Source: Paraconexibacter algicola
GTDB taxonomy: Bacteria > Actinomycetota > Thermoleophilia > Solirubrobacterales > Solirubrobacteraceae
NCBI RefSeq assembly: GCF_003044185.1
Contig: NZ_PYYB01000001.1
Coordinates: forward strand, 744,001-808,000
DNA length: 64,000 nt
Reading direction: 5' to 3'
The position numbers and the translations under genes were made by a program. Below are positions 35,576-43,843 of the stretch, piece by piece (the stretch's first letter is position 1; each line of letters opens with the position of its first letter). Below the pieces are notes generated by a model. That model saw nothing but the letters and a program-made list of their open reading frames with translations, was not told the DNA's origin and did not search any database.

Positions 35576-36721
35576 GTGGCCTCCGTCCCCAGCCCCGATC
35601 CGGCCGTCGCGGACCGCGAGGCGCTCCGTGCCGCGCTCCGCGCCGGACTGCTGCTCGGGTGGACGTCGGTGGTCGGGATCGCGGTCGTGCTCGTGTTCGG
35701 TCCGGAGGTCCGCTCGCCCACCGCGGTCGCGGTCCTGACCGGGGTCGGGGCGCTCGCCCACACGTTCCTGGCGACGCTCGACTGGCCGCAGCTGCTGCGC
35801 ACGCGACGCGGCCGGCTGCTGCTCGACGCGTGGGGCGCCGGGGTGCTCGTCGCGGTCTGCGCGCTCGCGATCTTCGCGGGCGGCCAGTCGCGCCTGGACC
35901 TGCTGCTGCTGCTCGTCGTGCCGTTCCTGGCGATCACCCACCAGGAGCGGCCGGGGCAGCTCGCCGGCTGGCTCGTCGCCGCGGGGGCGGCGTTCCTCGC
36001 CGCGGTGCTCGCGCCCGAAGACCGGCTGGAGACCGGCGAGGTGCTGCTGCACCTCGTGCTGCTCGTCGGCGCGACGCTGCTGGGGCTCAGCCTGACCCGG
36101 GCGCTCGAGCGGCAGGCGCTCGCGCGCGCGGAGGCGGCGCGGCGGGCGGCGCTCGAGGGCGCGCTGCTCGCCGAGGCGCACCACCGCGTCAAGAACTCGC
36201 TGCAGGTCGTGTCCGACCTGCTGCTGCTCGGCCGTCCGGCCGACCCGACCGCCGCCGCGGTGCTCGACCGGGCCGCGGGGCGGATCCGCTCGATCGCCGC
36301 GGTCCACCGGGCGCTCGAGAGCCGGGCGGGCGCCCCGGTCGCCGCCCCGGAGCTCGTCACGGCGCTCGTCGAGGCGATCGCCCCCGACGTCCCGGTCCGC
36401 GTCCACGTCGCCGAGCAGCTCACGCTCAGCGCCGACCGCGCCCAGTCCCTGGGGGTCGTGGTCAACGAGCTGCTGACCAACGCGCTGGAGCACGGCCGCC
36501 CGCCCTACGCCCTGGAGCTCGTGCCGCACGGCGACGAGATCGCGCTGCTCGTGCAGGACGCCGGGGACGGCCCCGACGTCGCCCGGGCCGACGCGGACCC
36601 CGCCGACGGGCTCGGCCTCGTGCTCGTGCGCCAGATCGTCGGGGCCGGGCTGAACGGGCGGATCGAGACGCGGGGCGGCGCGGTGCGCGTGACGTTCCCG
36701 GCGGCCGCCCCCGGCGCCTGA
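35576..36721 (+). CDS. HisKA_2-type sensor histidine kinase
   Basis: A 381-residue membrane kinase. About five or six hydrophobic helices fill the first 180 residues. A HisKA_2 dimerisation box EAHHRVKNSLQVVSDLLLL has probable phospho-acceptor H203, and an HATPase domain follows (VVNELLTNALEHG, DAGDGP, GLGLVLVRQIV). Kinases of this class commonly pair with ANTAR response regulators, as in EutW-EutV. The ANTAR regulator at 28719 lies at the far end of the divergent cyd unit and is the only such partner in the window. Sensing of membrane redox state is an inference. Confidence 0.87.
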   Translation: MASVPSPDPAVADREALRAALRAGLLLGWTSVVGIAVVLVFGPEVRSPTAVAVLTGVGALAHTFLATLDWPQLLRTRRGRLLLDAWGAGVLVAVCALAIFAGGQSRLDLLLLLVVPFLAITHQERPGQLAGWLVAAGAAFLAAVLAPEDRLETGEVLLHLVLLVGATLLGLSLTRALERQALARAEAARRAALEGALLAEAHHRVKNSLQVVSDLLLLGRPADPTAAAVLDRAAGRIRSIAAVHRALESRAGAPVAAPELVTALVEAIAPDVPVRVHVAEQLTLSADRAQSLGVVVNELLTNALEHGRPPYALELVPHGDEIALLVQDAGDGPDVARADADPADGLGLVLVRQIVGAGLNGRIETRGGAVRVTFPAAAPGA

Positions 36722-36831
36722 GCCACCGCGCGCCGCGCGCGTCGTGCGCCGCGACGGGTCGCCCGACGGCCCCGCCGAGCACGACGCACCGACACCGTCG
36801 AGGGCCCGATCCGTCGCGCACACCCCCGCGC

Positions 36832-36879
36832 GTTCTGGGTGATCCGGCGCCCAGATATGGGCCGCAGATCACCCAGAAC
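36832..36879. repeat. 48-bp palindromic element, copy 1
   Basis: The outer arms GTTCTGGGTGAT and ATCACCCAGAAC are perfect 12-bp inverted repeats round a 24-nt centre, which itself holds GCCCAGATATGGGC. The transcript would fold into a long hairpin on either strand. Copy 3 differs from it by one base. Confidence 0.85.
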
Positions 36880-36904
36880 CGCCGTGTCCGCCGCGCTCGA
36901 GCGC

Positions 36905-36952
36905 GTACTGGGTGATCGCGAGGCCATATCCGGGCCGCAGATCACCCAGAAC
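36905..36952. repeat. 48-bp palindromic element, copy 2 (diverged centre)
   Basis: Arms GTACTGGGTGAT and ATCACCCAGAAC, with one mismatch in the stem. The centre carries CCATATCCGGGC, which resembles the centre of copies 1 and 3 read in the opposite direction. Confidence 0.8.
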
Positions 36953-37101
36953 CGCCGTGGTCGCCGACCGCGCGCGATCGACCGACCCCGCCCGCGGGAC
37001 GGGCCGCGCCCGCGAACTCGCGGGCGCTGGTCCTGGCGCTGGCGAAGAGCGGGCGCGGGCGGAGCGGGCATCTTCCGTGCTCGGCCGCGCACGCCCACGC
37101 C

Positions 37102-37149
37102 GTTCTGGGTGATCCGGCACCCAGATATGGGCCGCAGATCACCCAGAAC
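37102..37149. repeat. 48-bp palindromic element, copy 3
   Basis: Identical to copy 1 except for a single base in the centre (GGCACC instead of GGCGCC). It lies 149 bp after copy 2 in a GCGC-rich stretch. Confidence 0.85.
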
Positions 37150-37250
37150 GCACCTGCGGGCGCGGCGCGCGCGCAAGCGCGGGCGCGCGCGGCTGGCGCC
37201 GCACGCGCCGCGCGCGCCCGGGCAACGCGCCGCCCCGGGTGCGCCCGCGC

Positions 37251-37745
37251 TCAGGCGCGCACGCCGCGCGCGCCGCGCGGCGGGGTGGATCCGGCGCACG
37301 CGCCGGCGTCGAGGCGCCGGCCGGCATCCTGGCCGCGGGCGCTGTTGTCGTTCAGGAGCACGTGGACGCCGAGGATCGCGCGCGCGTCCTCGCGGCGGGC
37401 AGCGCGGAGCATGCGGCCGAGGAGGCGCTCCTGGCGCTCGAGGAACGCGACGTAGGCGCGGCGGGCAGGCAGCCGCGCGTCCGGGGTCGGGAGGACGGTG
37501 AGGCGTCGCGCCGCGTCGTGGGTCGCGGCGATCGCGATCGGTGCGGCGGCGCGGATGTCCTGCGGATCGCGCAGCGGCGGCAGGGCAGCGAGGCGGTCGT
37601 GGGTACGCGCGCAGATCGCGGAGGCGCCCTCGACGAAGCGGTCGACGGCGTCCGGGGCGGAGCGGTCCACAGCGACCGGGACGGCGATCGCGACGAGCGC
37701 GGAGCCGGTGAGCGTGAGAAGGCGCAGTTCGGGAAAGCGGGCCAC
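37251..37745 (-). CDS. Exported helical protein of unknown function
   Basis: About 164 residues from the GTG at 37745. A hydrophobic N-terminal segment (LTLTGSALVAIAVPVAV) acts as signal or anchor. The rest is predicted helical with ASAICARTHDRLAALPPL, RRAYVAFLERQERLLGRMLRAA and a late Cys (AGACAGS). The spaced Cys pair and helical layout resemble short secreted proteins common in Solirubrobacterales, but I can name no family. AGGA lies about 10 nt before this GTG; another GTG at 37778 is possible. The C-terminal tail is low-complexity. Confidence 0.5.
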   Translation of the reverse strand: MARFPELRLLTLTGSALVAIAVPVAVDRSAPDAVDRFVEGASAICARTHDRLAALPPLRDPQDIRAAAPIAIAATHDAARRLTVLPTPDARLPARRAYVAFLERQERLLGRMLRAARREDARAILGVHVLLNDNSARGQDAGRRLDAGACAGSTPPRGARGVRA

Positions 37746-37942
37746 GAAGTTCGGTCCTGGGACGGAGGTCGTGAGCACGATCGACGCCGGCGGCCCGGCC
37801 GCGACGGTGTCGCGGTCCGGGGCCGCCGGGTCGAACGGCCGGTCGGAGACGGGAGGCCACGTCGGGCGCGACGTCCCCCCGGCGGGATCCGTCGCCGACC
37901 GCCACACCACGAGGCGGCCGGCGCGGAGGTCTGCGGTGGGGC

Positions 37943-39184
37943 CTAGAGCGTCGCCTCCTGCTGCGCGACGCGGTCGCCGCTCAGGGCCTGCACGGTGACG
38001 CCGAGCTTGCCCTTCGCCGCGCGCAGCGCCTTGGCGCCGGCGGTCGTGGCCTTCACCGTCACGCGACCGGTCGCGTCCGAGCCGATCGTGCCCGTGCCGC
38101 TGGCGATGACGCGGCTCTTGAGCTTCAGCGCGCGGGCGCGCGTCTCGGTGACGAGCACGCGGACCGTGACGGGCTCGCCGGCGGGGCCGTTGACCGTGGC
38201 GGTCATGCCGTCGTTCGCCATCTCGCTCGCGGTCGGCAGCGACGCGACGGCGACCTGCAGGCGCGTGAGCTTCAGGCGCAGCGCCGTGGCGTCCGCCTTC
38301 GCGCTCGTGGCCGCGGCGTCGCTGGCCGCCGCGCCCTTCTCGGCGGTGACGCGCGCGGCGTCGGCCGCCTTGACCGCCGCCTCGGCGGTGGCGATGCGGC
38401 TTTCCGCCGCCGACTTCGCGGCGATCGCGTCGGCGAGGTCCGCCTCGGCCTTGGCCTTCGCGGCGTCCGCCGCGGTCTTCGCGCCGTTGGCGGTGTCGAG
38501 CGCGCCCTGGAGCGTCAGCTTGTCCGCGTTGAGCTGCCCGATCTGCGTGTTCAGCGGCGCGACGATGTCCGCGGCGTAGCCGGCGTTCAGGCTGGCGGTG
38601 GTCGTCTGGATGGTGTCGGCGGGGTAGAACGTGCCGCCGATCCCCACGCAGGCGGCGCTCAGCTGATCGGTGGTCATGTCCGCGGTCAGCGTCTTGCCGG
38701 TGATCGTGTTGATGCGCGGCAGCCACAGGGCCGGGTCGTCCTCGAGGCCGGCGCTGGTCGCCTGCCACGGGATGTAGCCGTAGAACGGGTCGTTGCCCTG
38801 CCACGAGAGGACGGCGGAGAGCGCGTTGAGCTCCGGCGTGCTGCAGGTGGCGTGCGGCTGCGCGGCGGTGCCGCCCTCCGACAGCCAGCGGGCCTTGTCC
38901 GACGCGAAGCTCGTCCGGTAGGCGGACGGCAGCTTCTTGAAGTCGAGCATGCCGGCGACGCCCGGCCGGTTGTTCGTCTCGCGCAGGACGTACGTGTAGC
39001 CGTGGTTGGTCACGGCGTACCGGGTCTGCGTCAGCAGGTCGTTCTGCGTCGCGTTCGCGGGCAGCGGCGTCGGGGCGACCTTGGCCGTATCGGTGTACAC
39101 GCTGCCGTGCGCGCCGGCGGTGGCCGGGACGGCGAGGGCGGCGGCCGCCACGGCGGCGGACGCGAGGTGCTTCTTGGACTTCAT
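37943..39184 (-). CDS. Secreted coiled-coil protein with predicted N-terminal His
   Basis: A 413-residue exported protein. The signal peptide ends PATAGA, so the mature chain is predicted to begin HGSVYTD (H26). About 170 residues of a Trp/Tyr-rich domain follow with a Cys pair (HATCSTPEL, SAACVGIGG). Then comes a heptad-like Ala/Lys/Ala coiled coil of about 100 residues, and a beta-rich C-terminal domain with TVNGPAGEPVTVRVLV and RVTVKATTAGAKALR. I recognise no family. Its start overlaps the preceding secreted-protein gene (ATGA). The N-terminal His matches the pattern of the copper proteins upstream. Confidence 0.65.
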   Translation of the reverse strand: MKSKKHLASAAVAAAALAVPATAGAHGSVYTDTAKVAPTPLPANATQNDLLTQTRYAVTNHGYTYVLRETNNRPGVAGMLDFKKLPSAYRTSFASDKARWLSEGGTAAQPHATCSTPELNALSAVLSWQGNDPFYGYIPWQATSAGLEDDPALWLPRINTITGKTLTADMTTDQLSAACVGIGGTFYPADTIQTTTASLNAGYAADIVAPLNTQIGQLNADKLTLQGALDTANGAKTAADAAKAKAEADLADAIAAKSAAESRIATAEAAVKAADAARVTAEKGAAASDAAATSAKADATALRLKLTRLQVAVASLPTASEMANDGMTATVNGPAGEPVTVRVLVTETRARALKLKSRVIASGTGTIGSDATGRVTVKATTAGAKALRAAKGKLGVTVQALSGDRVAQQEATL

Positions 39185-40476
39185 CGGATGACTCCCGTGT
39201 TCGATGTGGCCCGCTCGGCGCGGTCGCCGGCGGGGGTGAAGATGGCCTGGTAGCGGCCACGCTTGGGGTTGGCGAGACGGATGCGGAAGCGGCCGCTGGT
39301 CGAGACGGTCGCCCTGCCCGACGGCGTGATCGCCGTCGTCCGCAGCAGCTGGATCCGGCCGGGGAGGCCGGGCTTGACGACACCGGTGACGAGCACCGCG
39401 CCGGAGCGCAGGCGCGTCGTGGTGATGCGCACGAGCGGACGGACGAGCACGCTGCGCGTCTGCGACCCGAACCCGTCGACCACGGCCCGCAGGCCGGTGG
39501 ACTCGGGGATCCGGACCAGGCCGCTGAACGAGCCGTCCGCCGTCGTCACGAGGTTGGGGACCTTCACCCGGGAGACCGTCGACCGGATGGTCACGATCAT
39601 CCCGGCGCGGGCGGGGACCACCCGGCCGCTGATCCGCACGCGCCCGTCGCCGGTGACCCGGGCGGGGGCGGTGAGCTGCACGGCGGTGAGCCCGGCGGTC
39701 CCGGTCCCGAGGCCGCCGGCCGGGCCGGCGGTGCCGCCCGTCCCGTCCGCCCCGGTGCCGGTGCCCGAGCCGGCGCCCGAGCCTGTCCCGGTCCCCGGGG
39801 AGGTCCCACCCCCGGTCCCGGTGCCGGTCCCCGTCCCGCTGCCGCCACCGGTGCCGGCGCCGCCGCCGTTCCCGCCGAAGCAGGACGCGACGACGAGGTC
39901 GGCGCCGTAGGCGGGCTCGGTCGGCGTGATGCCGCCCGGTGCCCGGTCGACGTAGTGGGTGACGCCGGGGGCGTCCTCCCCGTCGGCCGTCAGCACGAAC
40001 GGCTCGGCGATCACGGCACCGCTGACGGCCCCGGTCGCGGCGGGCACGTCGATCGTCATGCTGCCGCCCGGGCCCTGGGTCACCGACCCGGTCGTCGGGC
40101 CGGCCGACACGAACCGCCCGCCGGACCACGTCCCGTGGTCGTAGACGGGCGGCGCGTTGCGCGGGGCGACGCCCCGCACGTAGCGGACGGTCCCGCCGAC
40201 GCGGAAGAGCATCGCGAAGGTCGCCGAGGACGAGTCCTCGTGCGCGGGCTCCCACGCGGCGCTCTTGACCTGGATGACGGCCTGGAGCTGCCCCGCGGTC
40301 TGGCCGAACCAGGCCGCGGTGACGTCGGTGTTGATGTGGTGGCCGTCGCCGGTGGCGTCGGTGATCTGGGCGCTGCCGCCGCACGGGGCGGGCGCCGCCG
40401 CCCCCGCGGAGGCGGGTGCGGCGAGGCCGGCCGCGAGCAGCAGGACAGCCGCAGCGGACGAGCGAGGGATGCTCAC
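39181..40476 (-). CDS. Secreted modular protein with Gly/Thr linker
   Basis: A 431-residue exported protein. Signal peptide about 1-27. An N-terminal domain of about 170 residues begins GGSAQITDATGDGHHINTDV, with a DOMON/CBM9-like look. A Gly/Thr/Ser-rich linker of about 60 residues (GTGTGTGTGGG type) leads to two beta-sandwich modules with ARVTGDGRVRISGRVVPARAG and GAVLVTGVVKPGLPGRIQL. The end shows the RFRIRLANPKRGRY motif of bacterial surface Ig-like repeats. A strong GGAGGGAG precedes the GTG at 40476. It overlaps the next gene. It may bind heme, metal or sugar on the surface; not determined. Confidence 0.65.
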   Translation of the reverse strand: MSIPRSSAAAVLLLAAGLAAPASAGAAAPAPCGGSAQITDATGDGHHINTDVTAAWFGQTAGQLQAVIQVKSAAWEPAHEDSSSATFAMLFRVGGTVRYVRGVAPRNAPPVYDHGTWSGGRFVSAGPTTGSVTQGPGGSMTIDVPAATGAVSGAVIAEPFVLTADGEDAPGVTHYVDRAPGGITPTEPAYGADLVVASCFGGNGGGAGTGGGSGTGTGTGTGGGTSPGTGTGSGAGSGTGTGADGTGGTAGPAGGLGTGTAGLTAVQLTAPARVTGDGRVRISGRVVPARAGMIVTIRSTVSRVKVPNLVTTADGSFSGLVRIPESTGLRAVVDGFGSQTRSVLVRPLVRITTTRLRSGAVLVTGVVKPGLPGRIQLLRTTAITPSGRATVSTSGRFRIRLANPKRGRYQAIFTPAGDRAERATSNTGVIR

Positions 40477-40546
40477 GGGGAGCTCCCTCCTTTCGGATGA
40501 GGATGGACGGATCGGGCGCGGCACCCGGCCGGGCGCCGCGGACGGT

Positions 40547-40888
40547 CTAGGAGGCGACGACGGTCGCGGGCGCCGCGGGAGGCGGACGCACGGCGAGCGC
40601 GGCGGCGATGAGCCGGCCGACACGTCGGAGGTGGACGGCGCGGTACGTCCGCGGGCGGGCGGGGCGCCGTCGGCGCGCGCGCGGCGCGAACCGCGCGCGC
40701 AGGCGGTGCAGCAGCTCCTCCCCGGGCATCGCGCCCGCGAGGAGGGTGCCGAACAGCAGCAGGGTGGGAGCGAGCGCGAGCAGCGCGCCCGGCGCGACCA
40801 CGACCGCGAACGCCGCGAGGGCGGCGAGCAGCACGAGCAGGCCCGTGAGGGCGCGCGTGCGACAGGTCGTGGTCGGGCGGACGCGCAT
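40547..40888 (-). CDS. Small membrane protein, diverged copy of the four-member family
   Basis: A 113-residue protein with two adjoining hydrophobic segments (about residues 13-48), then MPGEELLHRLRARFAPRARRRR and a C-terminal LIAAALAVRPPPAAP. The order (hydrophobic pair, GEE-L-RLR-R, basic run, LA-RPP end) matches the genes at 26710, 46402 and 54822, although the GRYVGEE core has changed to GAMPGEE. It follows the second YcnI gene with a gap of 4 nt, so it is the last gene of the copper operon. Confidence 0.6.
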   Translation of the reverse strand: MRVRPTTTCRTRALTGLLVLLAALAAFAVVVAPGALLALAPTLLLFGTLLAGAMPGEELLHRLRARFAPRARRRRPARPRTYRAVHLRRVGRLIAAALAVRPPPAAPATVVAS

Positions 40889-40892
40889 CGGG

Positions 40893-41579
40893 CTAGGCGG
40901 TGGCGCGGCCCCGGGTGACGGTCACGCCGAGCGCGGCGAGGCCGGCGACGAGTCCGGCGATCGCGAGGCCGAGCGTGAGGCCGTCGCGGCCGCCGTCGTC
41001 CCCGGCGTCGGGCGACGCGGCACCGGCCGCGTCCTGGGTCGTGTCGGCCTCCGGCGCGGCGGCGCCGCCGGTCCCGGCGTCCTGCGAGGCGGCCTGCGCG
41101 CCCTCGCCGCCGGCGTTCTGGCGCGGCGCGTCGGCGGACACCGTGGTCGTGCTGGCGGGCGACTCGCTGCCCTCCGCCCCGATCCAGCGGACGACGTCGC
41201 CGTCGTCGTAGGTCTGGATCGACTTCCACTCGATCGTGCCGGGCGCGTCCGGCGTGGAGGCGAGGAAGCGCAGCGCGACGAGCCCGTCGGCGGCGGCCTC
41301 GCCCTTCCAGGTGACGGTCTCCAGCGCCCCGTTGGAGGCGCGTTGCACGGTGCGCTTCCAGCCGGGCTGGTCCTCGAAGGAGAACGGCAGGACGCCCTCG
41401 GGGATCTGCAGCTTGACCTCGGTGGTGCCGGTGTCGTCGCGCTCGCCGGGGACGAGCACGGTGAACAGGACCGGGTCGGCGGGCGCGACGGTCTTCGGGA
41501 GGACCTCCACGTGCGCGGCGGCCGGCGCCGCGGTGGCGCCGAGCGCGAGCGCGGTCAGGAGCAGCGTGCGTCGGAGCAT
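40893..41579 (-). CDS. YcnI-like copper-binding protein, copy B
   Basis: A 228-residue exported DUF1775/YcnI protein. The signal peptide ends APAAA, leaving H23 as the mature N-terminus (HVEVLP). Family elements are VPGERDDTGTTEVKLQIPEG, QPGWKRTV and the Trp-containing DVVRWIG. YcnI domains bind Cu(II) through the N-terminal His, a Glu and a Trp. An Ala/Gly/Asp-rich linker leads to a C-terminal membrane helix (LTLGLAIAGLVAGLAALGV). It overlaps copC by 1 nt. Confidence 0.9.
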   Translation of the reverse strand: MLRRTLLLTALALGATAAPAAAHVEVLPKTVAPADPVLFTVLVPGERDDTGTTEVKLQIPEGVLPFSFEDQPGWKRTVQRASNGALETVTWKGEAAADGLVALRFLASTPDAPGTIEWKSIQTYDDGDVVRWIGAEGSESPASTTTVSADAPRQNAGGEGAQAASQDAGTGGAAAPEADTTQDAAGAASPDAGDDGGRDGLTLGLAIAGLVAGLAALGVTVTRGRATA

Positions 41580-41941
41580 CAGCGGACGCGGAAGGTCCAG
41601 CTGCCGGTCTCGCGGTGACCGTCGATGTAGGTGGCACGCCAGGTCACCTTGTAGGTGCCCTTCGCGAGGCGCTTGGAGGACTTGCCGATGATGCGCTTGA
41701 CGTTGCGCGGATCGTTCTTGCCGCGCAGCACGGTGCGCGAGCCGCGCGTGACGGTGAAGCTGCCGCCGCTCTTGATCTGCTGCGTGAAGCTGACGTAGAC
41801 CGTCTTCGGGCCGCTGGAGAGGCTCGCGCCCGGCTTGGGCAGGCGCTGGTCGACCTCGGCGTGGCCGAGCGCGGTGGTGGAGAACGTCAGGGCGCCGAGC
41901 GTGCCGAGGACGGCGGCGCGACGGAGGGTCGTGCGGGTCAT
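41579..41941 (-). CDS. copC: CopC-domain periplasmic copper-binding protein
   Basis: A 120-residue exported CopC protein. The signal peptide ends TTALG, leaving H27 as the first mature residue (HAEVDQRLPKPGASL). The fold motifs VYVSFTQQIKSGGSFTV and YKVTWRATYIDGHRETGSWTF are typical, with the DGH histidine completing the Cu(II) site. Compared with classical CopC it lacks a methionine-rich Cu(I) site. The ATG overlaps the end of the VKOR gene. Confidence 0.9.
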   Translation of the reverse strand: MTRTTLRRAAVLGTLGALTFSTTALGHAEVDQRLPKPGASLSSGPKTVYVSFTQQIKSGGSFTVTRGSRTVLRGKNDPRNVKRIIGKSSKRLAKGTYKVTWRATYIDGHRETGSWTFRVR

Positions 41942-42363
41942 GCGGTGGTCTCCTGGGACGGTGCGCGCAGGAAGCGCGTCGTGGTCAGTGCGGCGAGCAG
42001 CGTCATGCAGACGGCGCTCGCGACGCACCACTGGCAGATGGCGTCGATCTCGGCGATCTCGACGTAGGTGAGGTACATGCTGAAGCCGAAGCCGACCCAG
42101 GCGAGGCCGACCGCGGCGAGCAGGCCGGCGTCGCCCGGGACGAGCAGCAGCACCGCGAGGATGCTCACGTAGCCGATCAGGCCGAGCACCGCCACGGGGA
42201 TCCCGGCGAAGGTCGCCCAGTCGGACGCCTGGACCTTCGAGCAGCCGTGCGAGATCCCGCAGGCGGGGTCGATCCCGGCGTAGTGCGCGTACGTGAGGTA
42301 CACGGCGACGCCGAGACCGAGGACCGTGACGGCGAGGGTGGCTGTCCGCAGCCGGTCGCTCAC
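41938..42363 (-). CDS. VKOR-family disulfide-forming membrane protein
   Basis: A 141-residue vitamin K epoxide reductase homologue with four helices. The loop pair C35/C41 (DPACGISHGCSKV) and the active-site CxxC C110/C113 (AICQWCVAS) are both present. Bacterial VKOR reoxidises DsbA-like partners and passes electrons to quinone. The DsbA-like gene directly precedes it and overlaps it (GTGA), which gives the classic oxidative-folding pair. Here it lies within a copper-protein operon. Confidence 0.93.
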   Translation of the reverse strand: MSDRLRTATLAVTVLGLGVAVYLTYAHYAGIDPACGISHGCSKVQASDWATFAGIPVAVLGLIGYVSILAVLLLVPGDAGLLAAVGLAWVGFGFSMYLTYVEIAEIDAICQWCVASAVCMTLLAALTTTRFLRAPSQETTA

Positions 42364-43163
42364 GTGCCCGCGAGCTCCTGGACCTTGTCGCGGATCTGGC
42401 TGCCGTCGAGCGAGCTGAGCTCGAGCTTCTCGAGCTTGCCGCCGGTCTTCCCGATGAGGAAGGACGGGGTGCTGGAGATGCCGTTCTGGTCGGCGAGCTG
42501 CTGGGCCTGGTTGATCGCCTCGGTGCCCGCGGAGCCCTCGCCGTCGGCGATCGCCTTGTCGACGTCGAGGCCGGGGATCCCGCTGAGGGTCGTGCGGACG
42601 AACGCGTCGTCGGCGTAGCCGGAGTTCTCGCGGCCCTGGTTGATGAAGAACAGGTCGAGCGCCTGCCAGAGCTTGCCCTGGGCGCCGGCGCCGGCGACGG
42701 CGCGCGCGAGGGTCTGGCTGTCGTCGCCGATGAACGCCATCGAGCGGAACTCGACGCGCAGCGTGCCGGCGCGGACCTCGCGCTCGACGAGCGTCGGGAG
42801 GCCGTCGCGCGCGAACTCGGCGCAGAACGGGCACTGCATGTCGGCGAACTCGACGAGCGTGACGGGCGCGTCGGCCTGTCCGAGGACGATGCCGGCCTGC
42901 GGGATGCCGGCGAACCGCTGGGTGACCTCGGTCTGCCCGGCGACGGTCTCGCCCGCCTTCTTGGTGGGGCCGTCCTCGGTGCCGCCGGCGCTGATCGCGA
43001 TGAACACGGCGACGATCGCGGCGGCGACGGCGAGCACGCCGCCGAGCTGGGCGAGGCGCCGCTTGCGGGCGGCGGCAGCCTCCGCGGCGGCGGCGGCCGC
43101 GTCCCGCTCGGCGCGACGGGCGGCCTTCTGCTCCGCGCGGGTGACCTTCGGCTCGGTGCTCAT
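42360..43163 (-). CDS. Membrane-anchored DsbA-like thiol oxidase
   Basis: A 267-residue protein. A charged cytosolic N-terminus and one transmembrane helix (residues 37-58) are followed by a DsbA/thioredoxin-like domain with CPFC at 111-114 (FADMQCPFCAEFA) and a cis-Pro loop SSTPSFLIG. It inserts disulfides in exported proteins and should be recycled by the adjacent VKOR. It overlaps both neighbours. Since the copper proteins around it contain few cysteines, the pair may instead control copper redox state or help a partner not seen here. Confidence 0.92.
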   Translation of the reverse strand: MSTEPKVTRAEQKAARRAERDAAAAAAEAAAARKRRLAQLGGVLAVAAAIVAVFIAISAGGTEDGPTKKAGETVAGQTEVTQRFAGIPQAGIVLGQADAPVTLVEFADMQCPFCAEFARDGLPTLVEREVRAGTLRVEFRSMAFIGDDSQTLARAVAGAGAQGKLWQALDLFFINQGRENSGYADDAFVRTTLSGIPGLDVDKAIADGEGSAGTEAINQAQQLADQNGISSTPSFLIGKTGGKLEKLELSSLDGSQIRDKVQELAGT

Positions 43164-43843
43164 GCGCCGCTCCCGGCCCGGCGCGCGGTCGCGAGGCCCG
43201 CGGCACCGACGAGCAGGCCGAGGCCGCCGACGATCAGCGCGGCGATCGCAAGGCCGTCGCCGCCGTCGTCCCCACCACCGGTGGTGGCGGAGGCGAGCGC
43301 GGGCTCGGCCGTGGCGGACTCGGAGGTCTCGGTGCTCTTCGCCTCGCCGTCGTCGTGGTGGCCGCTCGCCCCGTGCTCGTCACCGGTGGCGGCGCCGACC
43401 ATGACGGTCGGGGCCGGCTTGTCGGACGACTCGTCGCCGATCCAGCGGACGGTCTCGCCGTCCTCGTAGGTCTGCAGCGCCTTGAAGGTCAGCGGCCCCT
43501 CGGTGTCGGGAAGCTTGATGCTGATCGGGAAGTCCTGGAACTCGCCCGGGCCGATCCGGGTGTCGCCGGAGGCGGTCCAGGTGATCGTCCTGACCGCGCC
43601 GCCGCTGGTGGCGACCTCCGCCTTCCAGCCGGGCACGGGCTGGGTGCTGGCGGACTCGAAGCCGGCGGGGAACTGGACGACGACCTTCGTGGTGCCCGAG
43701 TCCTCCCTCTCGTTGGGGACGCGGACGTTCTCGACGACGTAGGCGCCGGCGGCGCCCTCGGCGGGCTGGAGGGTGACGTGCGCGGCGGCGACGCCGGGGA
43801 GCGCCAGGACCGCCGCGGCGGTGAGGGTGGTGAGCAGCTTCAT
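43160..43843 (-). CDS. YcnI-like copper-binding protein, copy A
   Basis: A 227-residue exported YcnI protein. The signal peptide ends PGVAAA, leaving H22 first (HVTLQPAEG). The conserved RVPNEREDSGTTKVVVQFP, PGWKAEV and ETVRWIGDESS segments match the family. A His/Glu/Ser-rich linker (DEHGASGHHDDGEA) precedes the C-terminal helix, which is unlike copy B and adds possible metal ligands. It overlaps the CopC-CopD gene by 4 nt. Two YcnI copies in one operon are unusual. Confidence 0.9.
   Translation of the reverse strand: MKLLTTLTAAAVLALPGVAAAHVTLQPAEGAAGAYVVENVRVPNEREDSGTTKVVVQFPAGFESASTQPVPGWKAEVATSGGAVRTITWTASGDTRIGPGEFQDFPISIKLPDTEGPLTFKALQTYEDGETVRWIGDESSDKPAPTVMVGAATGDEHGASGHHDDGEAKSTETSESATAEPALASATTGGGDDGGDGLAIAALIVGGLGLLVGAAGLATARRAGSGA

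Larger units (their letters stand above)
36722..37250. other. Non-coding 529-nt stretch carrying three palindromic repeats
   Basis: Between the kinase stop and the end of the gene at 37251 there is no convincing gene. Open frames here translate the same repeat peptide in several frames. The stretch holds three 48-bp palindromic elements and long GCGC-rich runs. The rest shows no promoter or RNA structure I can name. Confidence 0.7.

Noticed and set aside
36832-37149. A CRISPR array made of the three repeats
   Set aside because: The repeats are fully palindromic, unequally spaced (25 and 149 bp) and too few; no cas gene is present.
36505-37905. A 466-residue minus-strand protein across the repeats
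   Set aside because: The repeat peptide recurs in several frames and the rest is Arg/Ala low complexity, so this is not a real repeat protein.
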